Below the pieces are notes generated by a model that did not search any database, was not told the DNA's origin, and worked only from the letters and a program-made list of their open reading frames with translations. Shown in pieces: positions 1 to 9,524 of a DNA stretch of 64,000 nucleotides. Source of the stretch: Litorilinea aerophila (GTDB lineage: Bacteria > Chloroflexota > Anaerolineae > Caldilineales > Caldilineaceae). The translations under genes were made by a program, and so were the position numbers. The stretch's first letter is position 1, and each line of letters begins with the position of its first letter. The DNA lies in NCBI RefSeq assembly GCF_006569185.2, contig NZ_VIGC02000017.1, positions 1 through 64,000 of the forward strand. The letters are read 5' to 3'.

Positions 1-120
1 GTGATTCGGTTGTTAATTGATCACATCGTCGTAGAAAAGGATGCCATCACTATCAAGCACATCGTCCCCACCGACGATAATTGTCGATTGTTACCAGGAC
101 GTAGACCCACGCAGATGAAC
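1..120 (+). pseudogene. Possible 3' end of a serine-recombinase-type gene, cut by the window edge
   Basis: Frame 1 from the first base reads a segment of the type LLIDHIVVEKDAITIKHIVP followed by a CRL-type ending. This resembles the extreme C-terminus of recombinase-family (resolvase/large serine recombinase) proteins, which often finish with a hydrophobic-Val-rich strand, an I-(K/R)-H-(I/V)-(I/V)-P motif and CRL. The frame has no stop before the SDR gene, so a natural terminus is not visible. It may therefore be a decayed fragment. The upstream catalytic part lies outside the window. Recognition rests on a short motif only. Confidence 0.4.
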
Positions 121-148
121 GCTGATTCGGCAGATTCTCTCCTGCGTT

Positions 149-182
149 TCTTTGCGCCTTTGTACCTTTGCGCCTTTGCGTT
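149..182. repeat. Short direct repeat TTTGCGCCTTTG x2
   Basis: The 12-mer TTTGCGCCTTTG occurs at 151-162 and again at 167-178, within a run of related CTTTGCG units. It lies between the recombinase-like tail and the SDR gene. It looks like a non-coding low-complexity repeat; no function can be read from it. Confidence 0.6.
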
Positions 183-258
183 TAAAAATGCCCTTTTTGC
201 AGTAGAGCCACAGATACAGCGTACAAACGAACGAGCCTTCACACAGGAGTTAAGATTC

Positions 259-990
259 ATGCGTTTGGAAGGAAAAGTTGCCCTTGTGACCGGCGGCGGC
301 ACCGGCATCGGCCAGGCCAGCGCCGCCGCCCTGGCCAGCGAAGGCGCCCAGGTGATCATCACCGGCCGCCGCGCGGCCAAACTGGAAGAGACCTGCGCGG
401 CCATCCAGAGCCCGCGACCCGTCCGCTACCGGGTGGCGGATGTGGCGGACCGGGAGCAGGTGGCGGCCCTGGTCCACTGGATCAACCAGGAGTTCGGCCC
501 CATCCACATCCTGGTCAACAACGCGGGGGTCAACGTGGCCCGACGGCGCCTGGCGGAGCTATCCCCGGAGGACTGGGACTACATCATGCAGGTCAACGCC
601 ACCGGCGCCTTCAACGTCATCCACGCGGTACTGCCCCAGATGCGGGAGCGGCGGGATGGGGTGATCGTCAACATCTCGTCTCTGGCCGGGGTGCGGGCCA
701 GCCCCCTGGGCGGCGCAGCCTACAGCGCCTCCAAGCATGCCCTCTCGGCCTTGACCCGGGTCATCGCCATCGAGGAGAAGGATAACGGCATCCGGGCCAC
801 CAACCTCTGCCCGGGCGAGGTCAACACCCCCATCCTGGACGACCGGCCGGTCCCGGTCAGCGAAGAGCACCGGGCCCAGATCCTCCAGCCCGAGGATGTG
901 GCTGCGGCGGTGCTCTTCGTGGCCACCCTGCCGCCCCGGGCCCACGTGCCGGAGCTCTACATCAAGCCCACCACGCAGCTGTTTGCATGA
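259..990 (+). CDS. SDR family NAD(P)-dependent oxidoreductase
   Basis: This is a classical short-chain dehydrogenase/reductase of 243 residues. The Rossmann glycine motif TGGGTGIG sits near residue 12, NNAG near residue 87, the catalytic Ser in VNISS near residue 138, and the Tyr/Lys pair in YSASK near residue 155. The ATG at 259 is preferred over the upstream open frame because AGGAG lies at 245-249 and homology begins exactly here (MRLEGKVALVTG). Substrate cannot be predicted. The enzyme should be cytosolic. The same frame remains open upstream through a recombinase-like tail, which looks accidental. The gene is monocistronic and is followed by an imperfect hairpin. Confidence 0.93.
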   Translation: MRLEGKVALVTGGGTGIGQASAAALASEGAQVIITGRRAAKLEETCAAIQSPRPVRYRVADVADREQVAALVHWINQEFGPIHILVNNAGVNVARRRLAELSPEDWDYIMQVNATGAFNVIHAVLPQMRERRDGVIVNISSLAGVRASPLGGAAYSASKHALSALTRVIAIEEKDNGIRATNLCPGEVNTPILDDRPVPVSEEHRAQILQPEDVAAAVLFVATLPPRAHVPELYIKPTTQLFA

Positions 991-1047
991 GTAGGGACGG
1001 GGCTTGCCCTGTCCGACGTGGGCGGGCAAGGCAAGCCTTGCTCCTAC
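991..1047. repeat. Imperfect 25-bp inverted repeat (REP-like) after the SDR gene
   Basis: The arms 991-1015 and 1023-1047 are inverted copies (GTAGG...CTTGCC...) with about six mismatches, several of them G-U compatible. The element starts directly after the SDR stop codon. It may work as a transcript-end hairpin, but no U-tract follows. It resembles dispersed REP-type palindromes. Confidence 0.55.
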
Positions 1048-1075
1048 GGGGGTGCATCCCCGGATTGGCAACTTC

Positions 1076-1104
1076 TTGACATCCAGTCTGGGCGTCTGTA
1101 TACT
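1076..1104 (+). promoter_or_regulatory. Sigma-70-type promoter of the valS T-box leader
   Basis: TTGACA at 1076-1081 and TATACT at 1099-1104 are separated by 17 bases, close to consensus. Transcription would start near 1111, giving a leader of about 400 bases before valS. Confidence 0.85.
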
Positions 1105-1110
1105 CTACGC

Positions 1111-1480
1111 CAGAATAATCAAAGAATGGAACAACAGTGCACCGGAGGAGTACCCGCCGGACACGCCAGAGAGACGGGGCCACAGGCTGAAAGCCCTGTT
1201 CGTTGTGAAAGCGGGGAAGGTCGCCGGGAAGGTTGGCAAAGCGAAGAGGAAAATATTCATTGAAAATTGAGAATTGAAAATGATTAATGAGAGTGGGGTC
1301 CGGCTCGTTCCATTAATCATTTTCAATTAGCCATTTTCAATTCATTCTTCCTCTAGTTTTGTCCGGGAAAGCCCGTTACAGCGCCAGAGGGAAACGCCGA
1401 CGGATCGGCGTTTAACCAGGGTGGTACCGCGGAGTCGCTTCGTCCTTGGAGACAGGCGGCTCTCTTTTTTGCCCTGCTGA
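1111..1480 (+). ncRNA. T-box riboswitch controlling valS (predicted Val specifier)
   Basis: The T-box core TGGTACCGCG is at 1422-1431. The variable base is U1425, which would pair with discriminator A73 of tRNA-Val. Stem I hallmarks are visible: AGTA near 1151, AGAGAG near 1170, and a GGCTGAAAGCC hairpin near 1185. If AGTA-CCCGC pairs with GCGGG at 1211-1215, the opposing loop presents GTC (Val) at 1220-1222, matching the downstream valyl-tRNA synthetase. A 9-bp hairpin (1392-1400/1405-1413) precedes the T-box. A terminator stem GAGTCGC/GCGGCTC (about 1432-1463) with a T6 run ends near 1470. Uncharged tRNA-Val should favour antitermination. The specifier is my inference from hand folding. Confidence 0.9.
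1260..1340. repeat. AT-rich palindrome inside the T-box leader
   Basis: Arms 1272-1289 and 1311-1328 are a perfect 18-bp inverted repeat. Allowing one 4-base internal mismatch, the arms extend to 1260-1289 and 1311-1340, with a 21-base GC-rich loop. The segment is far more AT-rich than its surroundings. It lies between Stem I and the T-box core, where T-box leaders tolerate variable helices. It looks like an inserted palindromic element rather than part of the core riboswitch. Confidence 0.8.
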
Positions 1481-1512
1481 GGATCCCAAGCATACGCCGG
1501 AGGACGTAGCCC

Positions 1513-4233
1513 ATGTCAAGTAATGCCAATCAGATGCCAAAAACGTATGACCATACCCGGGTGGAAGAAGAGCTATACGAATGGTGGGAGAAAAATGACT
1601 TCTTCCGCCCGGAAAAGCAAATCGCCATCGGCCAGGCACTGCCGGATGCCGAGCCCTTCGTCATCAGCATGCCCCCGCCCAACGTCACCGGGGCCCTGCA
1701 CCTGGGCCACGCCATCACCAGCAGCATCGAGGACATGCTCATCCGCTACAACCGCATGGTGGGGCGACCCACCCTGTGGGTGCCCGGCACCGACCACGCC
1801 GGCATCGCCACCCAAAATGTGGTGGAGCGGAAGCTGGAAGCCCAGGGGATCACCCGCCACGACCTGGGCCGGGAAGCCTTTGTGCGGGAGGTGTGGGCCT
1901 GGAAGGATGAGTACCACGCCCGCATCACCGCGCAGCAGCGGCGCATGGGCATCTCCTGCGACTGGCAGCGGGAGCGCTTCACCCTGGATGACGGCCTGAG
2001 CGACGCGGTGCTGGAGGCCTTCATCACCCTGTACCGGGATGGGCTCATCTACCGGGGCAACTATCTGGTCAACTGGTGTCCCCGCTGCATGAGCGCCATC
2101 AGCGACCTGGAGGTGGAGTATGAGGAGGTCCACGGCAAGCTCTATACCTTCCGCTACCCCCTCAAAGACGGCGGCTACGTGGAGGTGAGCACCACCCGCC
2201 CCGAAACCATCCTGGGCGACACCGCGGTGGCCGTCCATCCGGACGACGAGCGATACCGGCACCTCATCGGTAAGACAGCCCTGGTGCCCATGCTCAACCG
2301 GGAGATCCCCATCATCGCCGACGAGCATGTGGACCCTGAGTTCGGCACGGGCGCGCTCAAGGTGACGCCCGGCCACGATCCCAACGACTACGAGATCGGC
2401 CGGCGCCACGATCTGCCCATGATCAACATCATGAACCAGGACGCCACCCTCAACGACGAGGCGGGCCCCTACGCCGGCCTGGACCGCTACGAGGCCCGGG
2501 AGAAGCTGTGGGCAGACATGGAGCAGGCTGGCCTCACCGTGCGGGTGGAGGAGCGGGTCCACCAGGTGGGCCACTGCGAGCGCTGTGGGACGGTGGTGGA
2601 GCCCCTCCTCAGCGAACAGTGGTGGGTGCGCACCAAGCCCCTGGCCGAACCTTCCATCGAGGCTGTGCGCAGCGGTCGCATCCAGATCATCCCGGAACGC
2701 TTCAACCGGGTCTACTTCCACTGGATGGAAAACATCCGGGACTGGTGCATCAGCCGGCAGCTCTGGTGGGGTCACCGCATCCCCATCTGGTATGGGCCAG
2801 ACGGCCACGCCTTCGCCGCCCGAGACGAAAGCGAGGCCCTGGAACAGGCCATCGCCCACTACGGCGAAGCCGTCCACCTGGAGCAGGACCCCGACGTGCT
2901 GGACACCTGGTTCAGCAGCGGCCTGTGGCCCTTCAGCACCCTGGGCTGGCCCGAGCGCACGCCGGACTACGAGAAATACTACCCCACCACCGTGCTGGAG
3001 ACGGGCTACGACATCCTCTTCTTCTGGGTGGCCCGCATGATCATGCTGGGGCTCCGCTTCACCGGGGACGTGCCCTTCCGCTACGTCTACCTCCATGGCC
3101 TGGTGCGGGATGAACAGGGCCGCAAGATGAGCAAGAGCGTGGGCAACGTGCTGGATCCCCTGGACCTGATCCGGGACTACGGCGCGGATGCCCTGCGCTT
3201 CACCCTGCTGACCGGCGCCACTCCCGGCAACGACGTCAAGCTGAGCGTCACCCGCATCGAGGCCAACCGAAACTTCGCCAACAAGATCTGGAACGCCGCC
3301 CGCTTCGTCATCCTCAACCTGGATGGGACGGAGCTTCCCCTGGAAGCGGACCCGGACCCCTTCAACGTGGGCTACCAGCTGCCCGATGAGCAGCTGCTCG
3401 GCCTGGCCGACCGCTGGATCCTCAGCCGCCTGGACCACGTCATCCAGGAAGTGACCCGGCTGATCAACAGCTGGCAGCTGGGCGAGGCCGGCCGCCAGCT
3501 CTACGAGTTCCTCTGGAACGAGTACTGCGACTGGTACATCGAAGCGGCCAAGGTGCGGCTGTACGGAGACGACGGGGAGCAGGCCCAGGCGACCCGTCAG
3601 GTCCTGGCCCACGTGCTGGAGCGCAGCCTTCGCCTGCTGCACCCATACATGCCCTTCGTCACCGAGACCATCTGGCAGAACCTGCCCAACCTGGCCGACG
3701 GCCAGCGCGCCCTCATCATCAGCCGTTGGCCAAAGCCGGCCGGGCGGCAGAGCCAGGAGGTGGATGAGCAATTTGGCCGCCTGCAGGAGATGGTGCGGGC
3801 CATCCGCAACGCGCGCAGCGAGTACAACGTGGAGCCAGCCCGGCGCATCGCCGCCCAGTTCAGCGCAGGGGATCACCTCTCCCTGGTCCAGGAAAACCGG
3901 GAGCTGCTCTGCGCCCTGGCCCGCCTGGACGAGGAAGCGTTCACCGTGGCCCGGGAGTTGGACGCGCCGGAGCAGGCGGTGACCCTGGCCGCCGGCCCCA
4001 TCACCATCTACCTGCCCCTGGCCGGCCTGGTGGATCTGGCCGCGGAGCGGGCGCGGCTGCAGAAGGAGATCGAAAACCTGGACCGCCTGATCCAGCGCAG
4101 TGAAGGCCTGCTCAACAACCCCGGCTTCGTCAACAAGGCCCCCCAGGAGGTAGTGGATCGGGAGCGGGCGAAGCATGAGGAGCTCCAGGTCCGGCGCAGC
4201 CAACTGGCCGAACGGCTGGCCGAACTGGTCTAG
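1513..4233 (+). CDS. valS: Valyl-tRNA synthetase
   Basis: This class Ia aminoacyl-tRNA synthetase of 906 residues charges tRNA-Val. The HIGH-type motif appears as HLGHA near residue 62 and KMSKS at about residues 538-542. The editing (CP1) domain lies between them and includes the TTRPET motif. The C-terminal ~70 residues form the charged coiled-coil arm typical of ValRS (LxxERARLQKEIENL...). GGAGGA at 1499-1504 supports the ATG at 1513. Length is normal for the family. Expression should be governed by the T-box leader immediately upstream, so synthesis rises when uncharged tRNA-Val accumulates. A long antisense open frame across the gene is a GC-driven shadow. Confidence 0.98.
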   Translation: MSSNANQMPKTYDHTRVEEELYEWWEKNDFFRPEKQIAIGQALPDAEPFVISMPPPNVTGALHLGHAITSSIEDMLIRYNRMVGRPTLWVPGTDHAGIATQNVVERKLEAQGITRHDLGREAFVREVWAWKDEYHARITAQQRRMGISCDWQRERFTLDDGLSDAVLEAFITLYRDGLIYRGNYLVNWCPRCMSAISDLEVEYEEVHGKLYTFRYPLKDGGYVEVSTTRPETILGDTAVAVHPDDERYRHLIGKTALVPMLNREIPIIADEHVDPEFGTGALKVTPGHDPNDYEIGRRHDLPMINIMNQDATLNDEAGPYAGLDRYEAREKLWADMEQAGLTVRVEERVHQVGHCERCGTVVEPLLSEQWWVRTKPLAEPSIEAVRSGRIQIIPERFNRVYFHWMENIRDWCISRQLWWGHRIPIWYGPDGHAFAARDESEALEQAIAHYGEAVHLEQDPDVLDTWFSSGLWPFSTLGWPERTPDYEKYYPTTVLETGYDILFFWVARMIMLGLRFTGDVPFRYVYLHGLVRDEQGRKMSKSVGNVLDPLDLIRDYGADALRFTLLTGATPGNDVKLSVTRIEANRNFANKIWNAARFVILNLDGTELPLEADPDPFNVGYQLPDEQLLGLADRWILSRLDHVIQEVTRLINSWQLGEAGRQLYEFLWNEYCDWYIEAAKVRLYGDDGEQAQATRQVLAHVLERSLRLLHPYMPFVTETIWQNLPNLADGQRALIISRWPKPAGRQSQEVDEQFGRLQEMVRAIRNARSEYNVEPARRIAAQFSAGDHLSLVQENRELLCALARLDEEAFTVARELDAPEQAVTLAAGPITIYLPLAGLVDLAAERARLQKEIENLDRLIQRSEGLLNNPGFVNKAPQEVVDRERAKHEELQVRRSQLAERLAELV

Positions 4234-4240
4234 ACAACGG

Positions 4241-4482
<242 letters not shown>

Positions 4483-4512
4483 ACGGCAATTGCCCGGGAA
4501 TTTGTGATAATT

Positions 4513-4541
4513 TTGACAAGCCAGGGGGCGTATGCTATATT
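4513..4541 (+). promoter_or_regulatory. Promoter of the Rieske/cytochrome b/cytochrome c operon
   Basis: TTGACA at 4513-4518 and TATATT at 4536-4541 have a 17-base spacer. A start near 4548 would leave an untranslated leader of about 340 bases before the Rieske gene. That leader (4549-4885) holds small direct repeats (GATTGCAA twice, AAGGTTTGTT twice) but no convincing gene. Confidence 0.8.
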
Positions 4542-4885
4542 CTCTAACCGATTGCAACCGTCTCAAGACATCAAAAACAGACTTCCAAAAACGCACAAAA
4601 TTCTCAGGAGATTTTCCCCTTACCTGGTTGATTGCAAGCCGCCGCCAAGGCCGATTGTTTAGACGCCGATTACCTGGATAAGGTTTGTTAAGGTTTGTTT
4701 AGACAAGGTGTGCCCAGATATGGGTGCCACCCCTTCCCGCTGGCCTTAACAGCCCCTCCATGGGTTGATGGGAGATGGGAAGGGATGGTACACTGAGGAA
4801 AGCCCGGGCCACAGGCACCTGTGGCGGTGGATGACAGCCGGTAGGTCTAGCGACCGCAGCTTTGTCAAAAGGAGACCAGAGCCAG

Positions 4886-5758
4886 ATGGCGGAAAAAATT
4901 TCGGAGTTGACCGGCGAAGAGCGAGAAAAGCGCATCGCAGAGTTGAAGAAAAAGATGCAGGAGGCGGCCAAGCGGGCCAAGGCTGCCCACGCCGCGGGCG
5001 AGCTGCCGGCCGCGCCCAAGGCTCGGGCGGCGGAGGCTGCCGAAGCGGCGCCGGCCCGGCCCCAGGCCCAGGAGAGCCAGGCTCCAAAGGCGGTAGAGGC
5101 GCCGGTCAAGGAGGCTGAGAAGGCAGCAGCCCCGGCCCGCGCGCCACGCCAGCGCCCGGCGGAAAGCGCCGGGGTCTCGGGTAATGGGACGGCCGCGCCC
5201 AAGGCTCGTCCGGCGGCTGCACCCAAGGCAGCGCCCAAAGCGACGCCGGAAGCTGCCGATGGCCTGCCTTCGCCGGCCGAGATGAACCGCCGGGAGTTCC
5301 TCACCTATGCCTGGGGAGCTGCCCTGGGGCTGCTGGCCCTGGAGGGTGGCGTGGTCAGCTTTTTCTACCTCTACCCCCGCTTCCGCGCTGGCGAGTTCGG
5401 CGGTAAATTCTTCATCGGTCCGGAAAACACCCTGCCCAGCCCGGACGAAGCCCCCCGCCCCTTCACCGACGGTAAGTTCTGGCTGGTCACCACCGAAGAG
5501 GGCCAGCCCAAGGCGCTGTACATGGTCTGCACTCACCTGGGCTGCCTTTACAAGTGGGTGGAATCCAACTGGCGCTTCGAATGCCCGTGTCACGGCTCCA
5601 AATTCACCCACGATGGTTTTTACATCGAAGGGCCGGCGCCCCGCTCCCTGGACTATTTCGAGATTTCCGTGGAAAACGGGGAAGTGGTGGTGGATACCGG
5701 CAGCAAGATCCTCGGTTCCCCGAGCAGCGAATCGCCAGCCCGGGCCCAGGTTGCCTGA
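4886..5758 (+). CDS. Rieske [2Fe-2S] subunit of a cytochrome bc/b6-type complex
   Basis: This 290-residue protein accepts electrons from quinol at the Qo site and passes them to cytochrome c. The cluster motifs are CTHLGC (Cys215, His217, Cys220) and CPCHGS (Cys233, Cys235, His236). By homology Cys215, His217, Cys233 and His236 bind the cluster, and Cys220-Cys235 form the disulfide. NRREFL at 134-139 followed by a hydrophobic helix is a twin-arginine-type anchor, as expected for Rieske export. Residues 1-130 are an unusual Lys/Ala/Pro-rich cytoplasmic extension. AAAGGAG at 4868-4874 supports the ATG at 4886. It is the first gene of the complex operon. Confidence 0.95.
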   Translation: MAEKISELTGEEREKRIAELKKKMQEAAKRAKAAHAAGELPAAPKARAAEAAEAAPARPQAQESQAPKAVEAPVKEAEKAAAPARAPRQRPAESAGVSGNGTAAPKARPAAAPKAAPKATPEAADGLPSPAEMNRREFLTYAWGAALGLLALEGGVVSFFYLYPRFRAGEFGGKFFIGPENTLPSPDEAPRPFTDGKFWLVTTEEGQPKALYMVCTHLGCLYKWVESNWRFECPCHGSKFTHDGFYIEGPAPRSLDYFEISVENGEVVVDTGSKILGSPSSESPARAQVA

Positions 5759-5839
5759 CCGGGTGTACGTCGGCCCAGGCAGGGGCAGCCGGGCCTTGGC
5801 CCGGCTCCATGGGCCTCGCCTTCTGCACGGCCTACCCTC

Positions 5840-5923
5840 GTAAACCCCGGCAGAAATCGCCTGGCTTCCATCGAGGGAGTGCCGCTGAATTTCTGCCGTG
5901 GTATTTACGCCGGACTGTACCAG
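5840..5923. repeat. Dispersed palindromic repeat, copy 1 (upstream of cytochrome b)
   Basis: The ends form an inverted repeat (GTAAACCCCGGCAGAAAT against ATTTCTGCCGTGGTATTTAC), followed by GCCGGACTGTACCAG. Nearly the same sequence occurs at 44,307-44,406, upstream of another gene on the same strand. The central part differs in length and sequence between copies. Confidence 0.8.
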
Positions 5924-5967
5924 ACACAGGCAGACGTCTCATCCTTTGCTGAAGAAACGGAGTCCAA

Positions 5968-7584
5968 ATGGCTGTACAACCTGAAGTCCAAAAGAAAGGC
6001 CTGGTAAGCACCGTTCTTGGGCTTGCAGAGGATACCTTCACCCGGATCACGGCCGGTATTAGCCCGGGCGAATTCCGGCGCATGATTCGTGGGGAGCCGC
6101 CGGGACGCCCCAACCCGCGCCTCAAGCCCCATTCCGAAACCTTCCTGCTGCATATCAAGCCGACCTATTATCACGAGAGCGTCACCCGCTTCACCCATAC
6201 CTTCCGGCTGGGGCTGCTCTCCACCTACCTCTTTTTTGTGGAAACCATTACCGGCATCTTTTTGATGATCTGGTATGCACCGTCGCCGGACCGGGCCTAT
6301 TCGGACATGATCCGGCTGCTGAGCAACGTCCCCTTCGGCCAGTTCATGCGGGACCTGCACCGGTTGGGCGCCGAGCTCATGGTGGCCATCGTCACCCTCC
6401 ACATGGTCCGCACCTACCTGACCGGCAGCTACAAGGCGCCCCGGCAGTTCACCTGGTTTTCGGGCGTGGTCCTGCTGGTGATCACCCTGTTCCTGAGCTT
6501 CTCAGGCTACCTGCTGCCGTGGGACCAGCTGGCCTTCTGGGCGGTGACCATCGGCACCTCCATGGCCGAGGCCGTGCCGCCCAAGATCGTGGGTGAGACG
6601 GTTAACCTGCTGGCCCGGGGCGCGCCCGACATTGGCGCCAACGGCCTGCTGCGCTTCTACCTGCTGCACGTCTTCTTCCTGCCGCTGCTGCTGATCCTCT
6701 TCTTCTTTGTGCACTACTACAAGGTCGTGCACTTTGGCATCAGCCTGCCGGCCCAGGAGGAAGAGGTGGGCCAGGATACGGCCAACAAAGTGCCGGCCGA
6801 CCGCCGGGTCTACTTCCTGCCGGATGTGGCCATCGATGAGGCCAGCTTCCTCATTGGCTTCACGACCCTGATGGTGGTGATCACGGCCTTCTTCTTCCAG
6901 GCCCCCCTGGAATCCATCGCCAACCCCCAGGCCACGCCCCTGCACACGGTGGCACCCTGGTACTTCTACTGGCTCCAGGGGCTCTTGAAGATTGCGGATA
7001 AGACCATCGCCGGCGTCATCCTGCCGGGTGTGCTCCTGGTCCTCCTCATGGCCATCCCCTACCTGGACCCCAACCCCAGCCGCCGAGGCCGGGATCGCCG
7101 GGTGGCCATCATCAGCGGCATTGTGGCCGGCACCATCATGATCATCCTGAGCTGGATGGGCACCCCCCACTATGCCGTGCAGGCAGCCCCCGCGGTGGAG
7201 GTGGTCCAGGCGCTGATGCCCGAAGAAGGGGCTGGCCTGGTGCGGGAGATCGGTTACAAGCATCTGCCCGTGGGTACCTACGACACCCGGGAGGAATACG
7301 AGTTTGACGATCCCGAATTCGCCGAACTCTTCCACGCCTACAAGGAAGAGATCGCCCATTACGAAGAGGAAGATCCCGACTTCAACCACGCCTACGGGCT
7401 GTTGGTGATCACCCAGAACCAGCCTTCCCTGAAGAAGATCCACTGGGAGATCCACTGGGTGACCGCAGACGGACAGGAAGATGTCTTCAACCGGGATTTC
7501 TTCCTGCATGAAAACTCCATGTACTGGGAGCAGTACGGGCTGCGGGACTTCAGCTACATCTTCCAGTCGGAAAACGGGGAGTAG
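5968..7584 (+). CDS. Cytochrome b subunit (b6 plus subunit IV fused)
   Basis: This 538-residue integral membrane quinol oxidising subunit carries two b haems. Haem ligand pairs are visible as DLHRL...TLHM (His-X13-His) and LLHVF...FVHYY (His-X14-His). The 14-residue spacing in the second pair is the b6-type signature. About eight membrane helices lie within residues 75-400. They are preceded by a ~70-residue soluble N-terminus and followed by a ~130-residue acidic soluble C-terminal tail. The Qo motif usually written PEWY reads Ala329-Pro-Trp-Tyr332 here. ACGGAG upstream supports the ATG at 5968. The gene lies between the Rieske and dihaem cytochrome c genes. Confidence 0.95.
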   Translation: MAVQPEVQKKGLVSTVLGLAEDTFTRITAGISPGEFRRMIRGEPPGRPNPRLKPHSETFLLHIKPTYYHESVTRFTHTFRLGLLSTYLFFVETITGIFLMIWYAPSPDRAYSDMIRLLSNVPFGQFMRDLHRLGAELMVAIVTLHMVRTYLTGSYKAPRQFTWFSGVVLLVITLFLSFSGYLLPWDQLAFWAVTIGTSMAEAVPPKIVGETVNLLARGAPDIGANGLLRFYLLHVFFLPLLLILFFFVHYYKVVHFGISLPAQEEEVGQDTANKVPADRRVYFLPDVAIDEASFLIGFTTLMVVITAFFFQAPLESIANPQATPLHTVAPWYFYWLQGLLKIADKTIAGVILPGVLLVLLMAIPYLDPNPSRRGRDRRVAIISGIVAGTIMIILSWMGTPHYAVQAAPAVEVVQALMPEEGAGLVREIGYKHLPVGTYDTREEYEFDDPEFAELFHAYKEEIAHYEEEDPDFNHAYGLLVITQNQPSLKKIHWEIHWVTADGQEDVFNRDFFLHENSMYWEQYGLRDFSYIFQSENGE

Positions 7585-7592
7585 ACGAGGCC

Positions 7593-8489
7593 ATGCGAAA
7601 ACCCTGGTACGCCTATCTGTACATCAAATCGCCCATCACCAAGATCATCCTGGGCATCCTGTCGGTGTTGATCGCCATCGTGGTGATCCTCTTCATCGGG
7701 CTCTTTGAGGAACCCCGCATGGAGGCCCAGACCCGCAACTGGGAAGGGCGCCAGATCGAGAAGGGCGCCGAAATCTTTGCCAACAACTGCTCCAGTTGCC
7801 ACGGGCCCGACGGAAAAGGGCTGCCCAATGTGGCGCCGGCCCTCCACAGCCGCTACTTCTTCACCCAGCGCCTAAACGATATCGGCTGGGCCGGCTCCCT
7901 GCACGACTATGTCGCCCTGACCGTGGCCGCCGGGCGCCCCTCCAAGGTGAACACCCAGTGGGCCCAAATCATGCCCACCTGGAGCAACCGCTTTGGCGGG
8001 CCCCTGCGGGATGACCAGATCGAGCAAGTAACGGCCTACGTGCTCAACTGGGAAGAGGATGCCCTCCAGCAGACGCCGGAGGAAGACCCCTGGCAGTTCT
8101 TCCAGGATGCCCCCTCCAAGGCCGAAGGTGCCCAGGAGCAGGCTCCTGCCGAACAGGCAGCCCAGGGTGAGAGCGCCGGCCCCCGGCCACCCCAGGAACT
8201 CTTCGTCACCTACGGCTGCTCTGGCTGCCACAACCTGGATCAGCCCCAGACCGACACCAACCGGGGTCCCGTGGGTCCCAACCTGGGCAACCTCTACGAA
8301 GTCGCCGGGGAAATGGTCCCCGGCCAGGACGCCGAGACTTATGTCTACACCAGCATCGTGGATCCCAACGCGTTCATCGTACCGGGCTACAGTGCCAACA
8401 TCATGCCCCAAAACTTCGCCGATCAGATGAGCGAAGAGGAGATCCGCGGGCTGGTGCAGTGGCTGCTGGATCCCAACCGCCAGCGCTGA
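7593..8489 (+). CDS. Membrane-anchored dihaem cytochrome c
   Basis: This 298-residue protein has one N-terminal membrane helix (about residues 14-36) and two class-I cytochrome c domains. Their haem sites are CSSCH (Cys66-His70) and CSGCH (Cys209-His213). An acidic Glu/Ala/Pro linker at about 155-195 joins them. It starts 8 bases after the cytochrome b stop codon, so the two are translationally coupled. It is the likely electron exit of the complex, working outside the membrane in place of cytochrome c1 or f. A hairpin after the stop codon closes the operon. Confidence 0.93.
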   Translation: MRKPWYAYLYIKSPITKIILGILSVLIAIVVILFIGLFEEPRMEAQTRNWEGRQIEKGAEIFANNCSSCHGPDGKGLPNVAPALHSRYFFTQRLNDIGWAGSLHDYVALTVAAGRPSKVNTQWAQIMPTWSNRFGGPLRDDQIEQVTAYVLNWEEDALQQTPEEDPWQFFQDAPSKAEGAQEQAPAEQAAQGESAGPRPPQELFVTYGCSGCHNLDQPQTDTNRGPVGPNLGNLYEVAGEMVPGQDAETYVYTSIVDPNAFIVPGYSANIMPQNFADQMSEEEIRGLVQWLLDPNRQR

Positions 8490-8534
8490 ACTGGCTCCAT
8501 CCAGCACGGCCCGCCAATCTGTGACTCTGTTTCG

Positions 8535-8581
8535 CTGCGCCGTCCATCCAGATGTCCTTCAGACACGGGTGGACGGCGCAG
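8535..8581 (+). terminator. Hairpin closing the Rieske-cytochrome operon
   Basis: A 12-bp perfect stem (CTGCGCCGTCCA at 8535-8546 with its complement at 8570-8581) is followed by TCCTGTTTG. The U-tract is weak, so its termination efficiency is uncertain. Confidence 0.55.
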
Positions 8582-8690
8582 TCCTGTTTGATGGCCCGTT
8601 TGACGGATGGCGCTGCCCCTGGGCTGTCGGCCCGGTCGATGGTATAATTTCCGGGTTTGGAGCCATCCCTGTGCACCCATGTGACCCGGC

Positions 8691-9485
8691 ATGAACACAC
8701 CGTCTCGCAACTCATCGTCGAACGACCTATTGTCGAACAACAGATCACCGAACAATCCATCGCCTCAAGACAGGCCGTATCGCCTGACTCACGACCCTGT
8801 CTTCTACATCACGGCCGCCTTTTTTGCCCTGCTGACCACCGCCCTGCCCGCGGGGTTGGGTCAGCCCCGTTTTCTGCCCCTGATCCAGGCCGTGGGGCTG
8901 ACCGTCTTCCTGGCCATCCCCCTGCGCCGGGGTGAAATCCGCCAGAGCCTCTACGTGGTGGCCTTGTGGCTGGCCGTCCAGTTTGTGACCATCACCGCGC
9001 TGAGCTGGCTGGTGATCGGCCAGGTGGAGCGGGCCATCCCCGATGGCTTCCTCTACCGGGGCGCCATGACCCGCTGGTTCTTTGACCAGGGACCGCTGCC
9101 GTCGGGCCTGGCCGCCGCCCCTGTGGGACGGCTGGCCGAGACCGCGGGCGTCCTGGTGGGTGCCCCGGCCACAGGCGGGCTGGTGGCCAACTGGTTCGTG
9201 GTCCGGGCCATCAACCTGGCCGGCTATGGCATGGCATCCCTGCTCCTGGTCCTGGCCAGCCCGGCTGCCCTGCTGGCGGCCCTGCCCCTGTGGACCCTGG
9301 TGCGGGTGGCCGGCTACGCTGGCCTGACGGTCCTCCTGGCCGAGCCCCCCCTCACCGGCAACTGGTCTCCCCGCCACATCTGGCACGATCGGCGGACGCT
9401 GCTGCTCTGGTCCGTCGGCCTGGTGGCCGTCGGCACCCTGCTGGAGCTTTTCCTGCCCGCCCTGTGGAGCGCCCTGTTTCGTTGA
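8691..9485 (+). CDS. Conserved-looking integral membrane protein, function unknown
   Basis: I do not recognise this 264-residue protein. It has a polar Asn/Ser-rich N-terminus (about residues 1-30, built from near-repeated codons) and then about six hydrophobic segments, suggesting a polytopic membrane protein. A TATAAT box at 8643-8648 lies about 40 bases upstream, although no good -35 is visible, so it may have its own promoter. The ribosome-binding site before ATG 8691 is weak. The next gene, smc, starts 39 bases downstream in the same direction, so the two may be co-transcribed. Codon use matches its neighbours. Confidence 0.75.
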   Translation: MNTPSRNSSSNDLLSNNRSPNNPSPQDRPYRLTHDPVFYITAAFFALLTTALPAGLGQPRFLPLIQAVGLTVFLAIPLRRGEIRQSLYVVALWLAVQFVTITALSWLVIGQVERAIPDGFLYRGAMTRWFFDQGPLPSGLAAAPVGRLAETAGVLVGAPATGGLVANWFVVRAINLAGYGMASLLLVLASPAALLAALPLWTLVRVAGYAGLTVLLAEPPLTGNWSPRHIWHDRRTLLLWSVGLVAVGTLLELFLPALWSALFR

Positions 9486-9524
9486 AGCGTCCATCGCAAC
9501 CACCCGTGCAGGACTGAGGACACC

